From Bacteroidales bacterium (GTDB lineage Bacteria > Bacteroidota > Bacteroidia > Bacteroidales > UBA10428): DNA of 9,304 bases. The position numbers were made by a program, and so were the translations under genes. Of this stretch, positions 1 through 8,287 are shown in pieces (position 1 is the first letter of the stretch; every line of letters starts with the position of its first letter). The stretch lies in contig DAOUOU010000105.1 of NCBI GenBank assembly GCA_030626465.1, forward strand, positions 1 through 9,304, in the 5' to 3' direction. Under the pieces are notes generated by a model, which was not told the origin of the DNA, did no database searches, and worked only from the letters and a program-made list of their open reading frames with translations.

Positions 1-30
1 AAGCAAGGATGACTGTTTAGCAAGGGTTTA

Positions 31-43
31 ACCTCTACGAGGT
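31..43. repeat. Small palindrome sharing its core with the 66-152 element
   Basis: The sequence acctc-tac-gaggt is a perfect 5-bp stem with a three-base loop. Its core ctctacgag is identical to the core of the hairpin at 81-93, while the outer two base pairs differ in a compensating way (ac/gt here, ag/ct there). The same upstream region also carries tcgccgtag twice (96-104 and 178-186) and a 7-base inverted pair, ccggtta at 51-57 with taaccgg at 202-208. These suggest that the whole ~1-210 stretch is a composite of related palindromic modules rather than random intergenic DNA. Function is unknown. Confidence 0.4.
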
Positions 44-65
44 AAAAGGGCCGGTTACTTTTAAT

Positions 66-152
66 ATCTACAATACTATAAGCTCTACGAGCTACTCGCC
101 GTAGGCCCTGCCTGCCGAAAACGCAGTCAGGCAGGGATATAGTATTGTAGAT
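66..152. repeat. Nested palindromic element (REP/MITE-like)
   Basis: A perfect 15-base inverted repeat (66-80 with 138-152) encloses further palindromes. Bases 81-93 form a 5-bp hairpin, agctc/gagct around a tac loop. Bases 92-95 can pair with 101-104. Bases 106-114 pair perfectly with 128-136 (ccctgcctg/caggcaggg) around a 13-base loop. The outer stem would therefore close a branched structure. The inner GC-rich stem contrasts strongly with the AT-rich surroundings. This resembles the short dispersed palindromes (REP- or MITE-like) found between genes in Bacteroidota, but membership of a family is inference because only one full copy lies in the window. Neither strand has a T-run after the GC stem, so an ordinary intrinsic terminator is less likely. 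No transposase is present. Confidence 0.6.
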
Positions 153-190
153 GAATTGTTTACATATTGTGTCAAATTCGCCGTAGACGA

Positions 191-498
191 TTAACAAATT
201 TTAACCGGACACCAAAGATAAATAATAGTAAAAAAACAGTATTGGTAATACGAATTTGCCTTTAGCAGGCTAATTGTTTTGACGCTGTTTTTTCATATAA
301 AATGAATGGTGTAAATAGATGAATATTTACTCCTGAAAAACCATAACTTTCTATCATTTGAGCATAACAATCTCTTCATTGCGCAGACACTATCAGCTTG
401 AACCCAAATGGTATTCTTCCAGTTGTGAATAGTTTAGCATCAAGATACTATTAAATTAATCTATCAATTGTATACCTTTATAATGGTATTTAAACTTT
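191..498. other. AT-rich upstream region, no gene seen
   Basis: No reading frame of convincing length lies here; ATG codons at 302 and elsewhere meet stops within a few codons. The region should hold the promoter of the first kinase gene, but no perfect match to the Bacteroidota -7 motif TAnnTTTG was found. The nearest are TAACTTTC at 344-351 and TACCTTTA at 473-480, each one base off and without a well-placed upstream TTG. No ribosome binding site is visible before the ATG at 499, as is common in this phylum. Confidence 0.5.
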
Positions 499-3400
499 AT
501 GGTGCCTAAATCAATTCTCATACTTTATATTCTTGTCTGCCCGGTTCTTTCATTCGCTCAGGACAATAACTTGATATTTAGTCGCATCACTACCGAAGAT
601 GGCCTTTCCTCAAGTTGGGTACGTTGTATTTATCAGGATGCTTATGGTTTTATCTGGTTTGGCACAAGCGATGGATTAAACAGGTACGATGGGTATGAAA
701 TTAAAGAATACAAACCAGATGAAAGCAATCCGAATGCAATTGTAAATGCAGCTATCAATTACATAGACAGGAGAGAGGACGGTAAATTATGGATTTGTAC
801 GGAAAGAGGTGTGGATATTTTTGATCGCGACCATGATGTTTTCATAGATTTTCCCTATCTGGATAAGATCAGGGTAACTCATGTTTTGACTGATTACGAG
901 AAAAAAACCTGGTTTTCCAGTTATTCCGGATTGTATTGCTATGATCCGGAAGACAGCACAATCGTACTGATCACAAACAATCCTGAGGATAGTAGCACAC
1001 TTAGTCATAATACGGTTGAAATGACTTATGAAGACAGCTCAAATAATCTCTGGATTGGAACCAGAAACGGATTGAACCTTTATGACAGGAAAAACCAGTC
1101 TTTTAAAAGATATGCATCCTCGGGAAGTCCTTCATCTTTAAGTGGTAATTATATCAGATCAATTGTAGAAGATAAAGAAGGAAGGTTATGGGTTGGAAAT
1201 CAGGATTATGGCGTTGATCTGTTCATTAATGCCAAAGAAAAACCGGACAAGGGTATTTTCAGGAATGTTGTCAGCGGTAGCACAAGCCATATGATGATTG
1301 ATAGCAGGGGCTTTTTATGGATTGGGCACGGCTTGGGTTTTGGAGTTAACGTATTGGACCTTAATGCATTTACTCAAGATGGAAAGAATACAATTTACCA
1401 TTATGATTATCTGCCATACAATGAAAGAAGCCTGAGCGATGACGCTATATACTACATTTTTGAAGACAGGGACAAGGGTATTTGGGTTGGAACATATGCG
1501 GGTGGAGTTAACTATTACAGTCCGCGGACGAAAAAGTTTGAGAGCGTCGGGCATATACCTGGCGACAACCAGTCGTTAAGTGATAATATAGTCAATTGCT
1601 TTCTGGAAGATAAGGATTTTTTCTGGGTGGGAACAGAAAACGGCTTATGTCGTCTTGATCGCAGGTCAGGGGTATTTACCAACTACTTTTATGAACCAGA
1701 GAATCCAAAATCTTTGGGTGCCAATGGTGTAATTTGTATTGATAAAGACAAGCGTGGAAATATATGGATAGGAACCTGGAATGGCGGCCTGAATTTGTAC
1801 AATTACCGTCAGAATAATTTTACACGATATTTACCGAACGAAGATGTGTCCGGTTCCATTTCTAACGAACATGTATTCGCTGTGCTGGAAGACAGCAGAG
1901 GTATTTTATGGGTTGGAACCAATGGAGGTGGTTTGAATACTTATGATTATAAAACAAAAAAGTTCAGCTATTACCTTCCTGATCCAAATGATTTGAATAG
2001 TCTGTATCATAATGCTGTAAATGATATTTGTGAAACCTCAAATGGTGAATTGTACATTTCAACCTATCATTCTCTGGATCTGTTCGACTACAATACCGGA
2101 ACATTTTCTCATTTTGTTTACGATGCACAGGATTCTAACAGCATAAGTGATGGCAATCTGCTGGATATTTTTGAAGATAGTAAACAGAATTTATGGATCG
2201 GTACGACAAGAGGATTAAATTACTTCAACAGAGACAAGAATATTTTCAGGCATTACACAACAAAGGATGGTTTACCAAGTAATACAATACAAGCTATACT
2301 TGAAGACGACAAGGGAAATTTATGGCTGAGTACAAACAATGGTATCAGCAAATTTATTGATGGCACAGAGTTACCTGTAAAGCCTGAATTTAGAAGCTAT
2401 TTTGCAAACGATGGTTTGCAGGGAAATGAATTTGTTAGACGTTCTGCTTTAAAAAGTAATTCAGGCATTGTGTATTTTGGTGGTTCTAAAGGTTATACAT
2501 ATTTCAATCCCGACAGCATAGCCGAAAATCCCATTCCTCCTGAGATCGTATTAATTGATTTCCAGTTATTTGGAAATTCGGATGAGGAAAGTCAAAAAAT
2601 AATGGTTCATGGAAGAGATATTAATTTAGCTGAAGAAATTGTATTATCATTCGATCAGTCTGATTTTATCATTAAGTATTCTGCACTCAATTACCTTAAT
2701 TCAGACAGGAACCAGTATGAATATATGTTAGATGGATATGAAAAAAACTGGCATAGCGTCGGCACCCAAAGAACCGCTACCTACACGAATATTCATCCTG
2801 GTAAATATACTTTCATGGTCAGAGGCTCCAATAATGATGGGGTGTGGAGCGAGAAAGCCAAAACTTTACATATAATTATAAAACCTCCCTGGTGGAAGAC
2901 AATTGCTTTTCAGGTCATTCTTGCATTTCTGATTATCTCAATTATTGTCGGGATTTATAGAATCCGGTTCGCTTTGCTTGAAAGACAAAAACATATGCTG
3001 GAAAAAATGGTTAAGGAGAGAACCGGGGAATTGTCTGAACTTAATGCTTTACTTGGAGAAAGACAGGAGGAGATAAGTCTTCAAAATAAGGAACTGGAGA
3101 AACATAGAAATCATTTGGAGCAACTTGTAGCAGAAAGGACTGAACAGCTGGATGAGGCCCGTGAAATTGCCGAAGCATCAGATAATCTTAAGTCGGCATT
3201 TTTAGCCAACATGTCTCATGAAATCAGAACTCCTATGAATGCTATTGTGGGTTTTGCATCGATGTTGAAAGATGAGGATATAAAACATGAAGAGAAAGAA
3301 GAATTCATTGACATCATTACCAGCAATAGTCAGACTTTGTTAGTTCTCATTAATGATATACTCGAAATATCTCTTATTGAAGTTAATCAACTCGTATTAA

Positions 3401-4293
3401 GCAAAGAGCCTTTCAATGCCATCAAAGTACTGGAAGAATTGGAAAGTTACTTTAAACTTAAGAATCATAAAAAATTAGACATCAAATTCATAAATAAAAA
3501 ATCAAAAACAAGACTAACGCTGAACCATGATCAAACAAGATTCAGACAAATTGTATCAAACCTCTTGAGTAACAGTTATAAATACACTGATTCTGGCTCT
3601 ATTCATTTTGGTTTTGAAATTCTGGATAACCAGGTTCAGTTCTGTATAGCAGATACAGGTATTGGCATAAACGAATCGGAATACCAGAGAATATTCGATT
3701 ACTTCCATAAGATTGATAAGGGAGACAACAAATTGTACCGTGGAGCAGGTATAGGACTTTCAATCAGCAACAAACTGGTTGAATTGATGGGAGGAAAGAT
3801 ATGGCTGGAATCTAAGGTCGATAAAGGAACAACTTTCTATTTCACCCTTCCTTACCCGGGAGAAAAAGCATTGACTTCCTCCTCATCCGGGGAAAAAACA
3901 AAGGCCAAAATAAAATACAATATGGCAGGGGCAACAATACTGATTGCTGAGGATGAGCTGGCAAATTTCCAACTCTTGAATAGAGTGTTCAAACCTACCA
4001 GGGCAAAAGTGTTATGGGCAAAAAACGGTAAAGAAGCTGTTCAGATAGTAAGAGAGAATAAGCAATTAAATAAATTTATCGTTCTAATGGATATCAAAAT
4101 GCCTGTTATGAATGGCATTACTGCTAACGAGGAGATAAAGAAAATAAACAAAGATATACCTGTAATTGCTGTAACTGCTTATGCCCAGTCCGGGGACAAG
4201 AAAGAGATCCTCAGACATGGTTTTGTTGATTATATGGCAAAGCCATTAAAGTCTGAGAAGCTTCTCGAAATCATATATAATCTTCTAAAATAG
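499..4293 (+). CDS. Two-propeller hybrid sensor histidine kinase with receiver, HTCS-like, no AraC output domain
   Basis: Membrane-bound hybrid kinase, 1264 residues, probably sensing a periplasmic ligand. Residues 1-20 are a signal peptide with a good SFA cleavage site before Q21. Residues ~27-675 hold fourteen Reg_prop-type repeats with the recurring pattern ED..G.LW.GT..GL, fitting two seven-bladed propellers. A Y_Y_Y domain follows (core ~735-795), then a double tryptophan (798-799) and one membrane helix at ~801-820. A charged coiled coil (~825-895) carries the LE..V.ERT..L motif twice, 39 residues apart. HisKA has phospho-acceptor H907 in SHEIRTP. HATPase_c has N1025 in the N box, DTGIGI at 1052-1057 and GAGIGLSI. 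The receiver has E1151/D1152, phospho-acceptor D1198, T1226 and K1248, all intact. The protein ends just after the receiver, whereas classical HTCS proteins continue into an AraC-type helix-turn-helix. By family analogy the ligand may be a glycan product; that is inference. The start is supported by the signal peptide directly after it. Confidence 0.95.
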   Translation: MVPKSILILYILVCPVLSFAQDNNLIFSRITTEDGLSSSWVRCIYQDAYGFIWFGTSDGLNRYDGYEIKEYKPDESNPNAIVNAAINYIDRREDGKLWICTERGVDIFDRDHDVFIDFPYLDKIRVTHVLTDYEKKTWFSSYSGLYCYDPEDSTIVLITNNPEDSSTLSHNTVEMTYEDSSNNLWIGTRNGLNLYDRKNQSFKRYASSGSPSSLSGNYIRSIVEDKEGRLWVGNQDYGVDLFINAKEKPDKGIFRNVVSGSTSHMMIDSRGFLWIGHGLGFGVNVLDLNAFTQDGKNTIYHYDYLPYNERSLSDDAIYYIFEDRDKGIWVGTYAGGVNYYSPRTKKFESVGHIPGDNQSLSDNIVNCFLEDKDFFWVGTENGLCRLDRRSGVFTNYFYEPENPKSLGANGVICIDKDKRGNIWIGTWNGGLNLYNYRQNNFTRYLPNEDVSGSISNEHVFAVLEDSRGILWVGTNGGGLNTYDYKTKKFSYYLPDPNDLNSLYHNAVNDICETSNGELYISTYHSLDLFDYNTGTFSHFVYDAQDSNSISDGNLLDIFEDSKQNLWIGTTRGLNYFNRDKNIFRHYTTKDGLPSNTIQAILEDDKGNLWLSTNNGISKFIDGTELPVKPEFRSYFANDGLQGNEFVRRSALKSNSGIVYFGGSKGYTYFNPDSIAENPIPPEIVLIDFQLFGNSDEESQKIMVHGRDINLAEEIVLSFDQSDFIIKYSALNYLNSDRNQYEYMLDGYEKNWHSVGTQRTATYTNIHPGKYTFMVRGSNNDGVWSEKAKTLHIIIKPPWWKTIAFQVILAFLIISIIVGIYRIRFALLERQKHMLEKMVKERTGELSELNALLGERQEEISLQNKELEKHRNHLEQLVAERTEQLDEAREIAEASDNLKSAFLANMSHEIRTPMNAIVGFASMLKDEDIKHEEKEEFIDIITSNSQTLLVLINDILEISLIEVNQLVLSKEPFNAIKVLEELESYFKLKNHKKLDIKFINKKSKTRLTLNHDQTRFRQIVSNLLSNSYKYTDSGSIHFGFEILDNQVQFCIADTGIGINESEYQRIFDYFHKIDKGDNKLYRGAGIGLSISNKLVELMGGKIWLESKVDKGTTFYFTLPYPGEKALTSSSSGEKTKAKIKYNMAGATILIAEDELANFQLLNRVFKPTRAKVLWAKNGKEAVQIVRENKQLNKFIVLMDIKMPVMNGITANEEIKKINKDIPVIAVTAYAQSGDKKEILRHGFVDYMAKPLKSEKLLEIIYNLLK

Positions 4294-4393
4294 TATTCGC
4301 CTCATCTTCTCATCTTCGTCAATATTCTTAGAATAATCAAATTTATATTTAATTATTTTACTAACTTTCATTGTATTCCGTGTATGGTACAGA

Positions 4394-7300
4394 ATGATAA
4401 GGATTTGCATAATTCTAATATTACTTCTTGTTGCAATACCACATTACCCGCAAGAGAATGGAATTCGATTTAAACATCTGTCCTCTTTAGAGGGACTTTC
4501 GCAAAGTTGGGTACGGTGCATTATTCAGGATAGCATTGGGTATATCTGGATTGGAACAGCCGATGGTCTGAATAAATTTGATGGTTACGAATTTAGGATT
4601 TACCGGCCTGAGTTGAATAATGCAAAAAGCATAGGAAATGTCTCGATACAAGATCTGGCGCTTTATAATAAGAACGAATTATGGGTTGGGACCGATCAGG
4701 GGATTTATATCTATCACCAGCAAACAGATGATTTTTCCAAATTCCCCTTGCTTGAACAAAAAGCAATAACATGCTTGTATCCCGATCAACATGAAATAAT
4801 CTGGATAGGAACCAGTACAGGTTTGTTTCAGTACAATCTTTCCGATAGTACTCTGTTTTCTTTTTTGCATGATCCTGATAACTCGTCAAGTATTAGTAAT
4901 AATTCTATTCGTACTCTGTACAAAGACTCAGATAACAATACCTGGATAGGAACCATGGATGGATTGAACTTGTATGACGAATCAACTTATTCATTCATAC
5001 CTTATATGAACACAGATCAACCCGGCTGTATTTCCGGAAAAGACGTATGGTCTGTAATTGAAGATAAACAGGGAAGAATTTGGATTGGCACGGCACAGGG
5101 TGGTCTTGATATTTTCTTAAATGCCAGAGAAAGGCCCGAAAATGGCCTCTTTCATCAGGTATTAGAGGCCAGTGTTCTTGATCTGGAAATAGACAGAAAA
5201 AATTATTTATGGATTGGCAGAGGAGCAGGGGAAGGATTAAGCATTATCTCATTGAACAATTTCAATCCGGATAGCAAATTTCTCATACAACACTATAAAA
5301 ACATACCTTTCAACAGCAATAGTATTAGCGATAACACTGTTATTGAAATATACGAAGATCAGATTGGCGATATCTGGCTTGGAACTTTTGGCAATGGAGT
5401 AAATTACTATAGTCACAGAACAAAGAAGTTTTTTAATTATAAACAGGGGATTGATAAAGAAAAATCGATTGGTAATAACCTGGTGAATGCATTCTTTGAA
5501 GAGGAAAACTTTTTGTGGATTGGAACTGAAATGGGTTTAGACAGACTTGATAAAAGAACAGGCCTGTTTAAACATTTTAATTACGATTCTGAAGATTCAC
5601 ATAGTCTGGGAGCAAATGCTGTTTATGCTATCTTAAAAGATAGCCGCCAAAATCTCTGGATCGGATGTTGGGATGGAGGACTAAATCTTTACAATTATAA
5701 AACCGAAAGATTTCAACGCTACCTGCCGAACAGGAAGCCTGGGTCATTGAGTAATGCAAACGTGTTTTCGATTTGTGAGGATACTCGTGGAAATTTATGG
5801 GTAGGAACAATAGGAGGAGGTTTAAACCGGTTTGATTATGGAACAGAAACCTTTATTAGCTATCAGCATGATGAAAACGATCCCGCAAGCATTTATCATG
5901 ATGCTGTGAATAATATCGTATCCACAAAGAGAGGGGAGCTTTTCGTATCAGTAATTCATTCGTTGGAACAATATGATTATGATCAGGAAAAATTTATTCA
6001 TTATACACACGATCCAGACAATCAGAATAGTATTAATGAAGGAAACATCATTTCAATATTTGAAGACAGTGATCAAAATCTTTGGATAACCACAAATATG
6101 GGATTGGAGCTTTTTGAAAGAGAAGAAAACAAATTTGTTCACTATACGACAAAAGTTGGATTGCCAAATAATACCATACAAGGGATTCTTGAAGATATGA
6201 ATGGCAATCTGTGGCTAAGCACAAACAATGGTATCTCCAAATTTATTGATGGAATAAAAAGACCAGGCACGACGCATTTCAGGAATTATAATAGTTACGA
6301 TGGCTTACCGGGGAACGAATTTGTTAAGAGATCATGCTATAAAAATAGCCAGGGCATTATGTATTTTGGCAGTACACAGGGTTATGTAAAATTTCATCCC
6401 GATAGCATTGCTGATAACACAATTGCTCCTCCTGTATATATTACTGATTTTCAATTGATAAATGAACCAGATAGCACAAAAAGAAAAAAAATCTATCTGG
6501 CTCCAAACCAGCAGAAAGAAAATGAAGTTCATCTTTCATACCTCCAGTCTGATTTCGTTATTAGATATGCAGCGCTGAATTACCTCAATCCGTTAAATAA
6601 CCAGTATGAGTATATGCTTGAAGGTTATGAAAACAGTTGGAACAAAGCTGGTAATAAACGTTCTGTTACATATACCAATATCCGTCCCGGTAAGTACACC
6701 TTCATGGTAAAGGGCTCAAATAACGATAGAGTATGGAGCAAAGGTCCCGCCATAATTAAGGTTGTCATTCATCCACCCTGGTGGAGAACCCTTGCTTTTC
6801 TGATCTGTACTTCGATTTTTATTATAATTCTCATTGTTTCATTGGTACGCTTAAGGATCCAGATTCTAAAGAAGCAGAAACGGATTCTGGAAACCACTGT
6901 GACTGAGCGTACTGAAGAATTATCCGAATCAAACACCTTGCTGGAGGAAAGGCAGGAAGAAATATCGATCCAGAATGATGAACTTGAAAAACACAGACAT
7001 AATTTGGAACATCTTGTTGAGGAACGTACTATTGAGTTGCAGGCTGCCAAGATGAAGGCAGAAGAATCAGATAAACTAAAATCATCATTTTTAGCTAATA
7101 TGAGCCATGAAATACGGACTCCTATGAATGCTATTGTTGGTTTTTCTTCTCTGCTTGATGATAAGGAATTAAGTAATGAAGACAGACAGAAGTATCTGAA
7201 AGTTATTAATAACAACAGTGATGCATTATTGACCCTTATAAACGATATACTTGATATTTCTCTGATAGAAGCGAATCAACTGGCAATAAATAAGGATTTG

Positions 7301-8176
7301 TTTGATGTTGATGTCTTATTGATGGAGGTTGAGAAACTATTAATGCTGGATAACAGGAATAATCTTAAAATTACGTTTCTAACAAATCCGGGTAAGCAAG
7401 AATTGAAGATCTATAATGATTCTGTACGTTTCAGGCAGATAATGACTAATCTGCTAAACAATGCAGTTAAGTATACTGAAAAGGGACACATAACTTTTGG
7501 ATATGAACTGATTGAGGATGCAACTCGTTTTTTTGTTTCAGATTCAGGAACTGGTATTAGTGAATCGGATATTGAATTTATTTTTAACCCTTTTTACAAA
7601 GTTGAAACAGTCGAATCCAAGCTTTATAGAGGAGCAGGAATTGGCCTGTCAATCACAAAAAATTTAGTTGAACTTATGGGAGGGAAGATATGGGTAGAAT
7701 CCAAGTCAGGTGAGGGAACTACTTTTTACTTCACCTTGCCATTAACTTCAAAGAATAGTCAGAATAAAAGAATTGAGCCAAAGAAAAGAAAATCCTATGA
7801 TTTTACCAATGCAACCATCATGATAGCAGAAGATGAGGAGACCAATTACATACTTATAGAGAGTATTTTAAGACCGACCAAAGCCAGGTTAATTTGGGCA
7901 AAGAATGGCGAGGAGGCGGTTGATTATTTTGAGAAGCATCCATCCGTAAAAAACTGTATTGTACTGATGGATATTAAAATGCCAAAGATGGATGGTATCG
8001 AAGCCCATAAAAGAATTAAAAAGATCAACAGTAACATTCATGTTATTGCTGTTACTGCTTATGCACAAGCAAATGATAAAATCAGGATATTAGAGCATGA
8101 ATTTGATGATTATATTGCAAAACCTTTGCATCCTGATAAGCTATTACAGTCAATTTCTACTTTTTACAAGGGATAA
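4394..8176 (+). CDS. Second two-propeller hybrid sensor histidine kinase with receiver, paralogue of the preceding gene
   Basis: 1260 residues, collinear with the upstream kinase over its whole length and clearly a tandem duplicate. The N-terminus has a hydrophobic segment (residues ~4-15) but no clear A-x-A cleavage site, so it may be a weakly cleaved signal or an anchor. Fourteen Reg_prop-type repeats follow, then a Y_Y_Y domain, a double tryptophan at 796-797, one membrane helix at ~799-819, and a coiled coil with the same 39-residue spaced LE..V.ERT..L repeat. HisKA has H905 in SHEIRTP. HATPase_c has NLLNNAVKYT, a slightly unusual G1 box DSGTGI starting at D1050, and GAGIGLSI. The receiver has E1146/D1147, phospho-acceptor D1193, T1221 and K1243. 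As in its neighbour, no DNA-binding domain follows. It starts 100 bases after the first gene on the same strand with no strong terminator between, so co-transcription is possible but unproven. Kinase activity is expected from intact motifs; its ligand and partner are unknown. Confidence 0.95.
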   Translation: MIRICIILILLLVAIPHYPQENGIRFKHLSSLEGLSQSWVRCIIQDSIGYIWIGTADGLNKFDGYEFRIYRPELNNAKSIGNVSIQDLALYNKNELWVGTDQGIYIYHQQTDDFSKFPLLEQKAITCLYPDQHEIIWIGTSTGLFQYNLSDSTLFSFLHDPDNSSSISNNSIRTLYKDSDNNTWIGTMDGLNLYDESTYSFIPYMNTDQPGCISGKDVWSVIEDKQGRIWIGTAQGGLDIFLNARERPENGLFHQVLEASVLDLEIDRKNYLWIGRGAGEGLSIISLNNFNPDSKFLIQHYKNIPFNSNSISDNTVIEIYEDQIGDIWLGTFGNGVNYYSHRTKKFFNYKQGIDKEKSIGNNLVNAFFEEENFLWIGTEMGLDRLDKRTGLFKHFNYDSEDSHSLGANAVYAILKDSRQNLWIGCWDGGLNLYNYKTERFQRYLPNRKPGSLSNANVFSICEDTRGNLWVGTIGGGLNRFDYGTETFISYQHDENDPASIYHDAVNNIVSTKRGELFVSVIHSLEQYDYDQEKFIHYTHDPDNQNSINEGNIISIFEDSDQNLWITTNMGLELFEREENKFVHYTTKVGLPNNTIQGILEDMNGNLWLSTNNGISKFIDGIKRPGTTHFRNYNSYDGLPGNEFVKRSCYKNSQGIMYFGSTQGYVKFHPDSIADNTIAPPVYITDFQLINEPDSTKRKKIYLAPNQQKENEVHLSYLQSDFVIRYAALNYLNPLNNQYEYMLEGYENSWNKAGNKRSVTYTNIRPGKYTFMVKGSNNDRVWSKGPAIIKVVIHPPWWRTLAFLICTSIFIIILIVSLVRLRIQILKKQKRILETTVTERTEELSESNTLLEERQEEISIQNDELEKHRHNLEHLVEERTIELQAAKMKAEESDKLKSSFLANMSHEIRTPMNAIVGFSSLLDDKELSNEDRQKYLKVINNNSDALLTLINDILDISLIEANQLAINKDLFDVDVLLMEVEKLLMLDNRNNLKITFLTNPGKQELKIYNDSVRFRQIMTNLLNNAVKYTEKGHITFGYELIEDATRFFVSDSGTGISESDIEFIFNPFYKVETVESKLYRGAGIGLSITKNLVELMGGKIWVESKSGEGTTFYFTLPLTSKNSQNKRIEPKKRKSYDFTNATIMIAEDEETNYILIESILRPTKARLIWAKNGEEAVDYFEKHPSVKNCIVLMDIKMPKMDGIEAHKRIKKINSNIHVIAVTAYAQANDKIRILEHEFDDYIAKPLHPDKLLQSISTFYKG

Positions 8177-8180
8177 TAGT

Positions 8181-8188
8181 TAGATTTG
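8181..8188 (+). promoter_or_regulatory. Possible Bacteroidota -7 promoter element for the CBM9-like gene
   Basis: TAGATTTG matches the Bacteroidota housekeeping -7 consensus TAnnTTTG at every fixed position. It lies five bases past the stop of the second kinase gene and about 100 bases before the start of the next gene. No TTG -33 element is present at the usual distance upstream (around 8155-8162), so the site is incomplete and could be chance in AT-rich DNA. If real, the third gene would have its own transcript with a ~90-base leader. Confidence 0.3.
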
Positions 8189-8287
8189 TCTCTTTCAAGA
8201 CAGGTTCAATACAAGTAACCAAATCAAACAAATAGAAAAAGTTTGACCGGAATATACCAGCAAGCTGCTAAATCCTAATCCATAATC

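Noticed and set aside
1..12. Possible last codons of an upstream gene ending in TGA at 10-12
   Set aside because: Three codons are not enough to support any reading frame, and all three forward frames hit stops within the first 31 bases.
279..301. TTGACG followed by TATAAA, resembling a sigma-70 promoter
   Set aside because: The spacer is only 11 bases, and Bacteroidota do not normally use the -35/-10 consensus of Proteobacteria.
344..351. TAACTTTC upstream of the first kinase, repeated as TAACTTTC at 4362-4369 upstream of the second, as shared -7 elements
   Set aside because: Both miss the final G of TAnnTTTG, neither has a TTG at the right distance, and their distances to the start codons differ (147 and 24 bases). 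Coincidence is likely in AT-rich DNA.
4323..4335. Small palindrome tattct-t-agaata between the two kinase genes, a candidate terminator
   Set aside because: The stem is short and AT-only, with no clean T-run directly after it; such a palindrome is expected by chance in this composition.
6769..7215. Open frame of 148 codons on the minus strand opposite the second kinase
   Set aside because: It lies wholly inside a well-supported coding region over its repetitive coiled-coil and HisKA part. The translation is serine-rich low-complexity with no recognisable domain, so it is a shadow frame.
8187..8202. tgtct/agaca hairpin after the second kinase gene, a candidate terminator
   Set aside because: It has only a 5-bp stem, a 6-base loop and no following T-run, so it is too weak to call.
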